From assembly GCA_035653295.1 (NCBI GenBank), contig DASRCB010000312.1:1-46924 (forward strand): a DNA stretch of 46,924 nucleotides, in the 5' to 3' direction. The position numbers and the translations under genes are program-made. The notes beneath the pieces were generated by a model. The model did not search any database and was not told the origin of the DNA. It worked only from the letters and a program-made list of their open reading frames with translations. The DNA is from DASRCB01 sp035653295 (lineage in GTDB: Bacteria; Acidobacteriota; Terriglobia; Bryobacterales; Bryobacteraceae). Shown in pieces: positions 8,123 through 18,258 of this stretch. Within the stretch, counting starts at the first letter, position 1, and every line of letters starts with the position of its first letter.

Positions 8123-8686
8123 CTATTTGCTTACGCTGAGACGCCCCAGCGCCGCCCCGCACTGCCCGCAGCGCAGCTTGCCGTCCTGCTCCACCAGCAC
8201 CGGCGACTCGCCGCTGTCCGTCTCAACGTAAACCGGCGGATACCGGTTTTCACGGCCTTCCAGGTCGTCGTACCGCCAGTTGTCCCACGGCAGGTTGCGG
8301 TGCAGGTTGCGATAAACCGTGAAGCCGCGGGCCTCGAGCTGCGTGCGCAGGACCTCCAGCGCCTCGTGATAGCGCTTGTTCTCCAGCAGTTCCTTCGGCA
8401 CGCGCAGCGGGACCACGGCGAGCGTGCTCTCCTGGTACTGATCGCTCTCGCTCGGATCCACGAGGTTGCTGAAGAAGTAGTACACGCGAAAATCGTGCAC
8501 GCCATCGCCCGACCAGTTGTCCACCAGGTGCGCGTGCATGGGAATCTGCTCGGGACGCGCCGCCCAGTAATCCGCGGCGGAGATCGCGTAGTCCGGACTG
8601 CACAGCAGGTGATACCAGTGATGGCCGCGGACCGAGGCCTGCTCGAACACCGGATGAATCGGCTGACTGCAGTGCGCGCAGTTCAC
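8123..8686 (-). CDS. Conserved-looking protein with terminal zinc-ribbon cysteines
   Basis: I do not recognise the family. The 187-residue soluble protein has a CxxC pair at its N-terminus (C3, C6) and another at its C-terminus (C173, C176). These could together bind one zinc ion. The middle is rich in aromatics and acidic residues, with no signal peptide or membrane segment. It starts with GTG. It lies 42 nt upstream of the MscS gene on the same strand and downstream of another uncharacterised gene, so it may belong to one leftward transcript. Confidence 0.7.
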   Translation of the reverse strand: MNCAHCSQPIHPVFEQASVRGHHWYHLLCSPDYAISAADYWAARPEQIPMHAHLVDNWSGDGVHDFRVYYFFSNLVDPSESDQYQESTLAVVPLRVPKELLENKRYHEALEVLRTQLEARGFTVYRNLHRNLPWDNWRYDDLEGRENRYPPVYVETDSGESPVLVEQDGKLRCGQCGAALGRLSVSK

Positions 8687-8699
8687 GATGACGATTGTA

Positions 8700-8770
8700 T
8701 CGCCGGGGGTCGTGCCCGGTCTTTGCAGGGCAGGCTCTCAGCGCTGCCGCCGGCTCCGCAGCCCAGGCAG
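8700..8770. repeat. Degenerate REP-like sequence
   Basis: The spacer between two leftward genes contains GCAGGGCAGGCTCTCAGCGCTGCC and a CCGGCTCCGC-rich stretch. These resemble broken REP hairpins A and B from elsewhere in the window. Pairing is imperfect, so this is a weaker call than the other copies. Confidence 0.45.
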
Positions 8771-8772
8771 CG

Positions 8773-9087
8773 CTACGATGCCGCGGTTTCCGCCTGCGCC
8801 GGAACAGGCTCGGGAACGAACCACCGCGCCTCCTCGAAACCCACGTACTTGTAGATGCGCAACTCGCCATTTTCCGCGGCAAGCACGTCGCCGGGCTGAA
8901 GCGCATCTTCCGTACCTCGCAGGGCGACCCACGCGGCATACGGCGTATCCGCTTCGACGCTCGCGCCCTCGTCATAGTCGTGCGGCTTAACGATACTCGC
9001 TCCGCTGGTGTGCGGCGCCCAGCGGAACTGCTGGCGGCGCGATTCCCTGAGGCGGTGAATGCGGTACACGGGCATATTGGAGACCAT
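8773..9087 (-). CDS. Uncharacterised small protein
   Basis: The 104-residue soluble protein has no recognised domain. It opens MPVYRIHRLRESRRQQFRWAP, followed by an acidic central part and the segment GELRIYKYVGFEEARWFVPE near the end. There is no signal peptide or membrane helix. The start could be the ATG at 9087 or the one at 9075 (MPVYR). It is the first gene of a leftward series leading through the zinc-ribbon protein to the MscS channel. The ordered protein-like composition makes it a credible gene, but no function can be given. Confidence 0.65.
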   Translation of the reverse strand: MVSNMPVYRIHRLRESRRQQFRWAPHTSGASIVKPHDYDEGASVEADTPYAAWVALRGTEDALQPGDVLAAENGELRIYKYVGFEEARWFVPEPVPAQAETAAS

Positions 9088-9135
9088 TGTCTCTCAAAAC
9101 AAATCGCGATGAAATGTACCGGTTCGGCGGGGCGT

Positions 9136-9471
9136 ATGATGGAACGGATGCTGCCGCGGCGGTTCCTTTTCGCCCTCGCCGCTTCCTCTCTGGCTTTGCG
9201 CGGTCAGAGGCCCGTGCCGGCCGACCCAGATGAAAGCAAGGGGCCCGCGGGGGTCAAACTCCCCAGCGGACAACTCCAGAGCGACGCCATCGCCAAAGCC
9301 GATTACGAGAGCACGCTCGAGGACGCGCGCCGGCTGGCGAAGATGGCGGATGATCTGAGCGCGGAAATCGAGAAGAACGACCGCTACGTGATTTCCGTTT
9401 CGGTGATACGCAAGACGGAAGAGATTGAGAAGCTGGCCAAGCGCATCCGCACGCGCATGAAAAGGTACTGA
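9136..9471 (+). CDS. Small secreted or periplasmic helical protein
   Basis: The product is about 111 residues. The N-terminal RRFLFALAASSLALRG is a signal-peptide-like stretch. It is followed by a Pro/Gly linker and a charged helical domain (YESTLEDARRLAKMADDLSA and KTEEIEKLAKRIRTRMK) that could form a coiled coil. The family is not recognised. ATG codons at 9136, 9139 and 9148 are all possible, and none has a convincing ribosome binding site. A strong hairpin follows 10 nt after the stop. Confidence 0.65.
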   Translation: MMERMLPRRFLFALAASSLALRGQRPVPADPDESKGPAGVKLPSGQLQSDAIAKADYESTLEDARRLAKMADDLSAEIEKNDRYVISVSVIRKTEEIEKLAKRIRTRMKRY

Positions 9472-9481
9472 AAAGGCGGGT

Positions 9482-9513
9482 GGCGGCCATCGGCCTCCGC
9501 TCCGATGGCTGCC
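9482..9513 (+). terminator. Hairpin after the small secreted protein gene (terminator candidate)
   Basis: GGCGGCCATCGG (9482-9493) pairs with CCGATGGCTGCC (9502-9513) with one G-U wobble and an 8-nt loop, 10 nt after the stop at 9471. No T-run follows, so intrinsic termination is uncertain. Confidence 0.4.
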
Positions 9514-9825
9514 ACGCCCGCGCCCGGAACCCTCGTCCGTGTTCCGGGGTGACCTCCGCGGAAGCTCCTCCGTGCCGCTTCCGTTAGGAACCGGCTCTTC
9601 CGCGGCCGTAACCCGCGCCCTCTGTTCGTGCGGGCTGCATCCGAAGTTGCACGTGCCATTCCACACCGGATCACGCTGCAAAGTGGTGAAAGCGCAGGCT
9701 TCGCTTCGTTCGCCGTCTAACCGATTGGATAGAGAGTCACGCTGACCTGCGTTGCCTGACGCCCCGGCCCCCGGCGCCGCGGCGTCAATTCGCTATGCTG
9801 TTTTTGAACCGCCGCTCCGCCTCAC
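9514..9825. other. Gene-free, highly structured intergenic region
   Basis: No coding gene is credible here. The left part is full of perfect inverted repeats: 9523-9530 with 9541-9548 (8 bp), 9556-9564 with 9597-9605 (9 bp), and a nested stem 9575-9582 with 9587-9594 closed by a GTTA loop with one mismatch. It may encode a structured RNA, with strand unknown, or hold the promoter region of the downstream FHA regulator. It does not match any RNA family I know by sequence. Confidence 0.4.
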
Positions 9826-11648
<1,823 letters not shown>

Positions 11649-11655
<7 letters not shown>

Positions 11656-11668
11656 CGCGCGCTACTTC
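11649..11668. other. Perfect 20-bp palindrome spanning two convergent stop codons
   Basis: GAAGTAGCGC followed by its exact complement GCGCTACTTC. It contains the TAG stop of the sigma-54 activator (11653-11655) and the TAG of the subtilase on the other strand (11662-11664). It could act as a bidirectional transcription barrier, but it has no T-run and no loop. Confidence 0.6.
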
Positions 11669-14600
11669 ACAACCAGCGTCGCGGCAGGCGACGTCTGGCC
11701 GCCGATGGCAACCGTGATCGACTGCGGGCCCGTCCCGATATTCGGCGGGACCACTGCGTTGATCTGATACAGACCGGGGTAACCGGGCGCAAGGCCGCTA
11801 AAGCAGCCGTTGGAGCAGGTCACGTCCGCCTGCACGCCGCCGATCATGACCACGGGAGTGGTTGTTGTTTTGGACAACGGAGAGCTGGGGGCCGGATCGC
11901 CGCTGGCCGGCTGATTCGTCACCGGACCGAGCCCGTTAAGGAACAACTGGACGATCTTGCCGCGCGGCGCGGGATTCGTCGAACCGATTACGTGATAGCT
12001 GAGGTCCAGCGCGGCGACGTTATTGCTGCCGATGGTGAAGAACGCCGGCGAGTAGTTCGAAACAGGAATCGTGACCACGTTGCCGTAAGTGAAGTCGATG
12101 CCGACCTTCATCTGCACCGAGGTCTGTCCCTGCAATTCCCACGGGACCTGCACGTTCACCTGGCCGTCGCTGGTATATGAAAGGTGGCCAGGCACGCTGA
12201 TCCCCGCTGAAGGAACGTCGAAGCTGACGAAAGTGGCGTAATAGCCCTGCTGGATGTACGCAGAGCCGGGCAGCCCGACAGGCAGGCGGGCTGTCGACGC
12301 CTGGGCGGTTACGCCATCACTCAGACCGGATCCGAAGATGGCGATATAGGATCCCGGCGCGATGGCCCCCGTGCCGAACGATGCCGCATTCTCCACGCCG
12401 TTGTTCGGGCGGATGGTCGGCGCCGGGCGGGCGAAGCCGGTGAAATCGTGGTTGACACCGAGGCTCTGAACGTTCGCGGTAAACCCGTAATTGCCTGGCT
12501 TGCTGCCCACGGTGGCTACGGCGGTCGCGATGCCGTATTGGTTGGTCACTGTGTCCTCGGCGCTCAGCGAAGCGCCGGAACTGCCGCTGTCCACGGTCCA
12601 TGTGACGGCCTGATTGGCGACCGGAATGCCGAAGTCGTCAACGACCATGAAGGCCAGCACGCCCTCGGGAATCTGCTGCCCCACCGTGGCGTCGAACGAG
12701 TCGCCGGTCAGCGGAATGATGTTGGGGGTTTTGGCGTTCGCGCCGTTGGGGATGATGTACATGTAGGGCACCCGCAGCGAAACACCCGAGCCCTGCAGCG
12801 TGATGCCGCCGGAGTACTCGCCCGCCGTGGACGGCGCGTTAGAGGCGATGGCAACCGTAACTGTGCCCGACGCGCCCGGCGGCAGCGACAAGCTGGAGCC
12901 GGATGTCACGTTCACCGTCGCGCCGCTCTGCGGGGCCGCGCTCAGGCTGACGGTGCTGGACCCGTGATTGGTGACCGTGAGCGTAATGGGACCCGGCGGC
13001 GGCGACGCGACCGCGCCGAATGACAGTGTCGCCGGCGAAACGGTCACCGTTGCCTTCACCGCGGCGCCGGCGTCCAGAAGGCCGCCGCCCACCCATTGAA
13101 CGTCAGCCGTAAACGGGCCGCCCTGCGAGGCCGGCGTGTTGTCCGTCTTGACCGCCTGCGAGGCGTAGTTGATCAGCGCCGAACGCACATCCGCGACGGA
13201 ATAACCTGGATGCGCTTGTTTGACCATCGCCGCGGCGCCGGAAACCATCGGCGTCGCGAAACTGGTGCCGTCGGCGGCGAGAAAGCGGTTGGAGCTGTAC
13301 ATCTCCCCGTACGGGTCGTAGCTTTGCGTAGCCATGTAGATGCTGTTCAGCGTCGCGAAATTGGTCGTCTCCTCGTTGCCGGCGACGGCGATGAGATCGG
13401 GCTTGATCAGGTTCTCACCGAGCGAGGGTCCGAGCGACGAGAAGCCGACCACCTCATTGGCGACGGTGTCCGATCGCTCGCTGCCGCTGGGATCGATGGT
13501 CGCCGGCGTTCCGAAGTGCGAGTGGACGAAATTCTTCAGAGCCACACCATCCGCGTTGGAAATCATCACCGCGGGAATGTAGTCGAGTGTGTTGCCCACA
13601 GAGGGGGCAATCGGCGCGCTCGCGTCGGCCATGTAAAAGATGACCCCGACGGCGCCGGCATTCTGGGCATTGGTCACCTTGGTTCCGAAGTCGCACGTGC
13701 CCCGCTCCACCAGGGCGATATCTCCGTTGAGAGAGCTCGCGGGGATGGCGGAACAGAGCAGGCCGTCATTGCCGAGCGTGGCCACGTCCACCACCGGCGC
13801 GGTGACAGCGCCTGCGTTTTGCCAGGCATCGCCCACCTGATTGGCAATGTTCTGGAGGCTGGGATCGGCGGGAACACTCACTGTCGTGACAAAGTAATGC
13901 GAGTTCGTGCTGCCGCCCACGGCGATGACGTCCTTCGCATTCGCCGGAGAGGAGATGGTGTTGAATGTCGGGTACGTCGCGAGCTCTCCCTCATTGCCCG
14001 CGGCCACCACGACGACTAAACCGTTCTGCGCGGCGTTCTCGAAAGCCTGCGCAACCAGATCGTTGCAGAGGCCCTCGCTGATTTGGTTCGCGCCACAGCC
14101 GGTCGTATCGGTGGGAGTGGTGAACGCGGGCGCGCCGGTGGAGAACGACACCACGTTCATCCCATCGTTGAATGCGTCGTCCAGAGCGGAAATGATCACG
14201 TCGTCGGGCAGGTTGTCGCCGTTCACCTCATCGGAGCCCCACACGCGGTAGTTGCCGAGCCACGCTCCCGGCGCCATGCCGTTGATGGTCACCACGCCGG
14301 TTGCAGTCTCGCCCGCGGCCGCGGATGCGACAGCTGTGCCATGACCATCCATATCGCGCGGCGTGTAATCGTCAGGCCGGGAATCGGCGGCGGGATTGTT
14401 CGGATCGCTGCCGGCCGCGGCCTGGCGGATGTAGCTGCGGGCGACGATCACCTTGGCGGTGGTGAAGGCGCCGCAGGAGTAGTCGGGCTTGCCCGCCGTC
14501 GTGCCCGGATTGCATTTCGGGAACCCCGCAGGCATGGAGAAGCCGGCGGGGTCGAACGTCGGATGGGTCTGGTCGATGCCGGTGTCGATGATTCCGATCT

Positions 14601-15057
14601 TGATTCCCCGCCCCGCGTTGGACAGCCCGCCGAGCGCATGCCAGGCAGCGGGTGCGTTAACCAGTTCCGTGGCCTTGTTCAGCTTTTTGTGGAAGCGGCG
14701 GCGGATGGGGACCACGCGGACGACTCCCGGAAGGTTCTGCAGCTCCGCGACGCGCTCGGGAGGCGCAACCACGAAAACAGCGTTGGCCAGCGTGGTGGCG
14801 GAGCCAGCAACCGTAATCTGCCGGTTCGCCAACTCGCCCTTCAGCGCCTGCTGCGCGGCTTCGATGCGTCCCCGCCACGCGCGGCCCTGGCTCGAGGTCA
14901 TTTCTTCGCGTGAGGCGAAGTGCTGCGCCACCGGCTCCTCGCCGAGCACCAGCGCATAGCGCTTCGGCGGCTGCGCACAGAGGGGCAGCGCAGCGGTCGC
15001 GGTCAAAAACAAAAGAGTCCTGATACGGCTTAAGTGCACGGAAGCGGGGACGTTCAT
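11662..15057 (-). CDS. Secreted S8 subtilisin-like serine protease with PA and Solibacter-type C-terminal domains
   Basis: The product is 1131 residues. A signal peptide (LLFLTATAALPLCAQ) is followed by a propeptide-like region to about 130. The S8 peptidase has catalytic Asp158 in IGIIDTGID, His239 in DGHGTAVAS and Ser599 in DGTSFATPMVSG. A protease-associated (PA) domain is inserted at about 410-530. After the peptidase come Ig/CARDB-like beta domains (about 670-880). The C-terminal ~245 residues (NNGVENAASFGTGAIAPGSY onward) match the TIGR03437 type of domain, known mostly from Solibacter-like Acidobacteria secreted proteins. It is probably extracellular or surface-bound and degrades protein. 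It converges with the sigma-54 activator. Confidence 0.93.
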   Translation of the reverse strand: MNVPASVHLSRIRTLLFLTATAALPLCAQPPKRYALVLGEEPVAQHFASREEMTSSQGRAWRGRIEAAQQALKGELANRQITVAGSATTLANAVFVVAPPERVAELQNLPGVVRVVPIRRRFHKKLNKATELVNAPAAWHALGGLSNAGRGIKIGIIDTGIDQTHPTFDPAGFSMPAGFPKCNPGTTAGKPDYSCGAFTTAKVIVARSYIRQAAAGSDPNNPAADSRPDDYTPRDMDGHGTAVASAAAGETATGVVTINGMAPGAWLGNYRVWGSDEVNGDNLPDDVIISALDDAFNDGMNVVSFSTGAPAFTTPTDTTGCGANQISEGLCNDLVAQAFENAAQNGLVVVVAAGNEGELATYPTFNTISSPANAKDVIAVGGSTNSHYFVTTVSVPADPSLQNIANQVGDAWQNAGAVTAPVVDVATLGNDGLLCSAIPASSLNGDIALVERGTCDFGTKVTNAQNAGAVGVIFYMADASAPIAPSVGNTLDYIPAVMISNADGVALKNFVHSHFGTPATIDPSGSERSDTVANEVVGFSSLGPSLGENLIKPDLIAVAGNEETTNFATLNSIYMATQSYDPYGEMYSSNRFLAADGTSFATPMVSGAAAMVKQAHPGYSVADVRSALINYASQAVKTDNTPASQGGPFTADVQWVGGGLLDAGAAVKATVTVSPATLSFGAVASPPPGPITLTVTNHGSSTVSLSAAPQSGATVNVTSGSSLSLPPGASGTVTVAIASNAPSTAGEYSGGITLQGSGVSLRVPYMYIIPNGANAKTPNIIPLTGDSFDATVGQQIPEGVLAFMVVDDFGIPVANQAVTWTVDSGSSGASLSAEDTVTNQYGIATAVATVGSKPGNYGFTANVQSLGVNHDFTGFARPAPTIRPNNGVENAASFGTGAIAPGSYIAIFGSGLSDGVTAQASTARLPVGLPGSAYIQQGYYATFVSFDVPSAGISVPGHLSYTSDGQVNVQVPWELQGQTSVQMKVGIDFTYGNVVTIPVSNYSPAFFTIGSNNVAALDLSYHVIGSTNPAPRGKIVQLFLNGLGPVTNQPASGDPAPSSPLSKTTTTPVVMIGGVQADVTCSNGCFSGLAPGYPGLYQINAVVPPNIGTGPQSITVAIGGQTSPAATLVVK

Positions 15058-15255
15058 AGTTTGAATTCAGTTGCTTTACAAACGATTCGTTACACAGGCT
15101 CATTTGAAGTCATGAGCCGGTTCATGGCCGAAAACAACCAGCCGGTTGCAAAGCACCAGCGGCGGCCCATGTAAATGGTTGAAAACGGCGGGGCCGGCAG
15201 TGGAACATCAGGTGCTTGCGCTACGTCGATGAGCCTGGGAGGCTTGTGAACAAGT

Positions 15256-16374
15256 ATGTATAAGAAGATTTTAGCTGGCTCGGCGCTCGCCGTGACTCTC
15301 GGCGTATTCCCACTTCTCGCACAGGATTCTTCTGCTCCGCCTCCTCCCGCGCCGACGCACCGCTGGCAAAAATTTGGCGATCCGAACACGCCCCCGCCCG
15401 ATCAGCGGGCCGCGGCGGATCCGCAGGATGGATATCAACAGCCGCCCGATGGCGGCCAACCCGCTCCGCCACCGCCGGGTTATGGCTACGGACAACAGCC
15501 GCCTGGCGGATACCAGCAGCCTGCCCCTCCGCCGGCGGGCGGATATCAGCAGCCGGCATATCAGCAGGGCGGGCGCTATCAGGCGCCGCCGCCTCCGGCG
15601 TATCAACCCCCATCGGGACCGCTGACCATCCCCGGCGGCACGTGGGTCACGATCCGCGTGAACCAACCGCTGTCGAGCGATCATAACCAGGTTGGCGATG
15701 CGTTCACCGGGACGCTGGTGCAACCGCTGGTGGCCAATGGTTACGTGCTGGCGCGGCGCGGGCAGATGGTGGCCGGACGCGTGACCGAGGTGGAAAAGGC
15801 GGGTCACGTGAAAGGCGTTTCGCACCTGGGCATCGAGTTGACGGAAGTGCAGCTGGCCGACGGCCGGCAGGTTCCGATTCACACCCAGTTCGTGCAGAGG
15901 CAGGGCAACACGTCCGTGGGCCGCGATGCAGCGGCGATCGGTACGACGACTGGTCTTGGAGCGGCGATCGGGGCTGCCGCGGACGGCGGCTTCGGGGCCG
16001 GCATGGGGGCGATCGGCGGCGCTGTCGTATCCACCATCGGTGTGCTCGCCACGCGAGGGCGGCCCACCGTCGTTTATCCGGAGACTCCGATTACCTTCCG
16101 GCTTCAGGCGCCGCTGACTGTGTCCGATGATTTGGAAGCGTTCGCTCCGGTGACGCAGGAAGACTACGAGCAGGGTAATCTTCGCGCGGGTCCGCCACGT
16201 CCGCGCCCCTACGGGTATCCGTACGGGCCGTCGTTCTACGGCGGCTACGGCCCCTATTACGCGTACGGATCGTGGTGGGGACCGGGCTACTACTGGGGCC
16301 CGGGCTTCTATGGCGGCTTCTGGGGACCGACCGTGGTGATCCGCGGCGGCGGCCACTGGGGTCACCACCGGTAA
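15256..16374 (+). CDS. Secreted envelope protein with Pro/Gln repeats, glycine zipper and Gly/Tyr/Trp-rich tail
   Basis: The product is 372 residues. A signal peptide (ILAGSALAVTLGVFPLLAQ) is followed by a low-complexity Pro/Gln/Tyr stretch (about 35-120) with repeated YQQP and PPPPGY units. A beta-rich domain (about 125-215) opens GPLTIPGGTWVTIRVNQPLS. A small-residue glycine-zipper-like segment (about 230-265) could insert in or span a membrane. The tail is rich in Gly, Tyr and Trp. Proteins of this plan are common in Acidobacteria, but the function is unknown. It diverges from the subtilase gene across a 198-bp spacer, and an intrinsic terminator follows at 16403. Confidence 0.8.
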   Translation: MYKKILAGSALAVTLGVFPLLAQDSSAPPPPAPTHRWQKFGDPNTPPPDQRAAADPQDGYQQPPDGGQPAPPPPGYGYGQQPPGGYQQPAPPPAGGYQQPAYQQGGRYQAPPPPAYQPPSGPLTIPGGTWVTIRVNQPLSSDHNQVGDAFTGTLVQPLVANGYVLARRGQMVAGRVTEVEKAGHVKGVSHLGIELTEVQLADGRQVPIHTQFVQRQGNTSVGRDAAAIGTTTGLGAAIGAAADGGFGAGMGAIGGAVVSTIGVLATRGRPTVVYPETPITFRLQAPLTVSDDLEAFAPVTQEDYEQGNLRAGPPRPRPYGYPYGPSFYGGYGPYYAYGSWWGPGYYWGPGFYGGFWGPTVVIRGGGHWGHHR

Positions 16375-16402
16375 GGCACAGCGCAGGTTCGAGCAGTTTA
16401 CG

Positions 16403-16443
16403 GCAGGCGGCGCGACGAACGCGTCCGCCTGCTTTTTCTTTTT
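16403..16443 (+). terminator. Rho-independent terminator
   Basis: GCAGGCGG (16403-16410) pairs with CCGCCTGC (16425-16432), with an inner CGCG pairing, and is followed directly by TTTTTCTTTTT. It lies 28 nt after the stop of the envelope protein gene and is the best intrinsic terminator in the window. Confidence 0.9.
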
Positions 16444-16473
16444 CGGAACGCGGATGCGGTCAATCCGCTGACG

Positions 16474-17685
16474 TCACCAGTTGGTCAATGACCCGTCGGG
16501 ACGATGGAAGGTCGGAATCGGTTGGCTGCGCTTCGTCACTTCGAGGGTGAGCGGAAGCCGGCCTGCGTCGAACTGCACGCCCAGACCCGGCCGATCGTTG
16601 GGCCATAACTTCCCGTTCCGGAAATCGGCCCACTGCGGCAGATAAGGAATGTCCTTCTTCCCTTCCCCGAGCCACTCCATCAGCACCGGACCGGAAAACA
16701 CGGCACAGCAATGGACCAGCGCCGATTCGGCGATGGGACCGGTGAAATGCGGTATCAAACCGACCGAATGCGTCTCGCACAGCGCGGCGATTTTCATGTA
16801 TTCGGTGATGCCCCCGCAGTTCGGCAGCGTGACGCGGCTGAAATCAATCAGCTGGTTTTCGATCAACTCGCTGATGTCCCAGCGCGATCCGTACTGCTCG
16901 CCCACGGCGATGGGCACCTTGACGTGCTCGCGTAACTGGCGATAGACACCGGGGTTCTCGGAACGCACCAGGTCCTCGGTGAAGAAGGGCTCCAGCGGCT
17001 CGATGAGCGTGCTCAGCCGCACCGCATCGGGAAAGTCGAGGCGGGTGTGGTAGTCGATAGCCCAGTCGCCGTTCGGGCCTACCGCGTCATGAATGGCTGC
17101 GCAGTCGTCGTATGTTTTCCGAACCATCCGCTTGACATCGAATGGCTCGCCGGGCGCTGGATCGGCCACGGAGGTGCGATAGGCTCGAAAGCCCGCCTCG
17201 ATACACGCCCGCGCTGTTTCTTTCAGGTCGCCTCGAGCCGGAAACGCCGTGGAATAACACTCGACGTACTCGCGCGCCTGGCCGCCGAGGAGCTGATAAA
17301 CAGGGACGCCAAGCGCCTTCCCTTTCAAATCCCACAAGGCCATATCGAGCGCCCCGAGAGCGTCCAGCTTTTCCCGACCGGCGGGATAGAAGCGCCCGCG
17401 CATCATAAGCTGCCAGCAATGATCGATGCGGGTGGCGTCTTCCCCGATCAGCATCTCGGCGCATTCCTGAATGGTGTCGCGCGATCCGCCCTCGCCGACG
17501 CCGGTGATTCCCGCATCGGTCTCGATCGTCACCACGTGAAAGCTTTGGTTGAACATCGGCCGCGACAGCGGCGACTCGTAAAAGCGCACGCGAGTGATCT
17601 TCATCGGCCGCGGCGCGGCGTGCGAGATGACACTGGCGCAGGCGGCTGCCGCGTCCTTCAGGAATGAGCGCCGGTCGATCGACAT
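16474..17685 (-). CDS. Enolase-superfamily dehydratase (D-galactonate dehydratase-like), probably Tat-exported
   Basis: The product is 403 residues, in the mandelate racemase/muconate lactonizing enzyme superfamily. It opens with a twin-arginine signal (DRRSFLKDAAAACAS). An N-terminal capping domain (about 28-150) is followed by the barrel. Visible active-site candidates are D211 and H213 (DYH), E237 (FFTEDL), E263 (VGEQY) and H313 (IPHFTGPIAESA). This spacing resembles D-galactonate/mannonate-type sugar acid dehydratases. The exact sugar acid cannot be told. The start at ATG 17685 is chosen because it gives the Tat motif at residues 5-6. No sugar-catabolism partners lie beside it. Confidence 0.88.
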   Translation of the reverse strand: MSIDRRSFLKDAAAACASVISHAAPRPMKITRVRFYESPLSRPMFNQSFHVVTIETDAGITGVGEGGSRDTIQECAEMLIGEDATRIDHCWQLMMRGRFYPAGREKLDALGALDMALWDLKGKALGVPVYQLLGGQAREYVECYSTAFPARGDLKETARACIEAGFRAYRTSVADPAPGEPFDVKRMVRKTYDDCAAIHDAVGPNGDWAIDYHTRLDFPDAVRLSTLIEPLEPFFTEDLVRSENPGVYRQLREHVKVPIAVGEQYGSRWDISELIENQLIDFSRVTLPNCGGITEYMKIAALCETHSVGLIPHFTGPIAESALVHCCAVFSGPVLMEWLGEGKKDIPYLPQWADFRNGKLWPNDRPGLGVQFDAGRLPLTLEVTKRSQPIPTFHRPDGSLTNW

Positions 17686-17722
17686 GGCGTCATGATATCC
17701 CGCGGAGCGCGTGAAAAGGCAA

Positions 17723-17758
17723 AACCGGCGGAGACGGTCAAAGGCCGCTCCGCCGGTT
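17723..17758 (-). terminator. Rho-independent terminator for the Ser/Gln-rich protein gene
   Basis: On the minus strand an 11-bp perfect stem, AACCGGCGGAG with CTCCGCCGGTT, encloses a 14-nt loop. It is followed by TTGCCTTTT. It lies 27 nt past the stop of the gene ending at 17786. Confidence 0.75.
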
Positions 17759-17785
17759 TCGGTCAAACCCAGAAAGGAAGCTGAG

Positions 17786-18130
17786 TTACGGTTTCGTGCT
17801 GCTGCTGGGCGTCGAAGACCCGTTATCGCTGGGGGTCGACGGCGTCGTGGGAGCCGGCGTGGTGGTCGAGCCGGAATTGCCCTGGTCCTTTGTCGAATCA
17901 TTGCTTTGGCTCTGGCTCTGGCTCTGATCGCCGCTCTGGGTGCTGCGGTCAGCGCTGCCACTCTGGCCGGACTGGCTGGACCCCGACTGGCTGGAGCCGG
18001 ACTGAGTCTGGCCGGACTGTCCGGACTGGCTCGACTGCGATGACTGCGACTGATCAGTCGAGTTGCTGGATTGCGGGGCCGCCGCCAGCGTGAAAGCGGC
18101 CAGTGCGCATGTCACAAAAATTTTCTTCAC
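17786..18130 (-). CDS. Secreted Ser/Gln-rich low-complexity protein
   Basis: The product is 114 residues. A signal peptide (KKIFVTCALAAFTLAAA) is followed by a mature region built almost wholly from Ser, Gln, Gly, Thr, Asp and Pro (SQSGQSGQTQSGSSQSG-like runs, then TPSTPSDNGSSTPSSS). It is presumably a disordered extracellular or periplasmic protein; no enzymatic role can be read. The GTG at 18130 is preferred because GGAGG (18139-18143 on the minus strand) sits eight nt before it. An upstream in-frame GTG at 18145 overlaps that Shine-Dalgarno. A clear intrinsic terminator follows the gene. Confidence 0.7.
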   Translation of the reverse strand: MKKIFVTCALAAFTLAAAPQSSNSTDQSQSSQSSQSGQSGQTQSGSSQSGSSQSGQSGSADRSTQSGDQSQSQSQSNDSTKDQGNSGSTTTPAPTTPSTPSDNGSSTPSSSTKP

Positions 18131-18258
18131 GATCGTGTCCTCCACGAGGAAATTAGATTCGCAGATTGGATACGGCGCGAGGTACCGGAATTACTACAGT
18201 GGATTCCGCAGACCGCCCTGGGCGACGACGCCCGGCGGGATACCATAGTGCCCTGGAT

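Noticed and set aside
9094..9681. Minus-strand frame over the structured intergenic region
   Set aside because: Gly/Arg-rich composition, and it crosses the opposite gene. No motif.
9514..9745. tRNA, SRP RNA or RNase P RNA in the structured region
   Set aside because: I looked for the conserved sequence blocks of these RNAs on both strands and found none.
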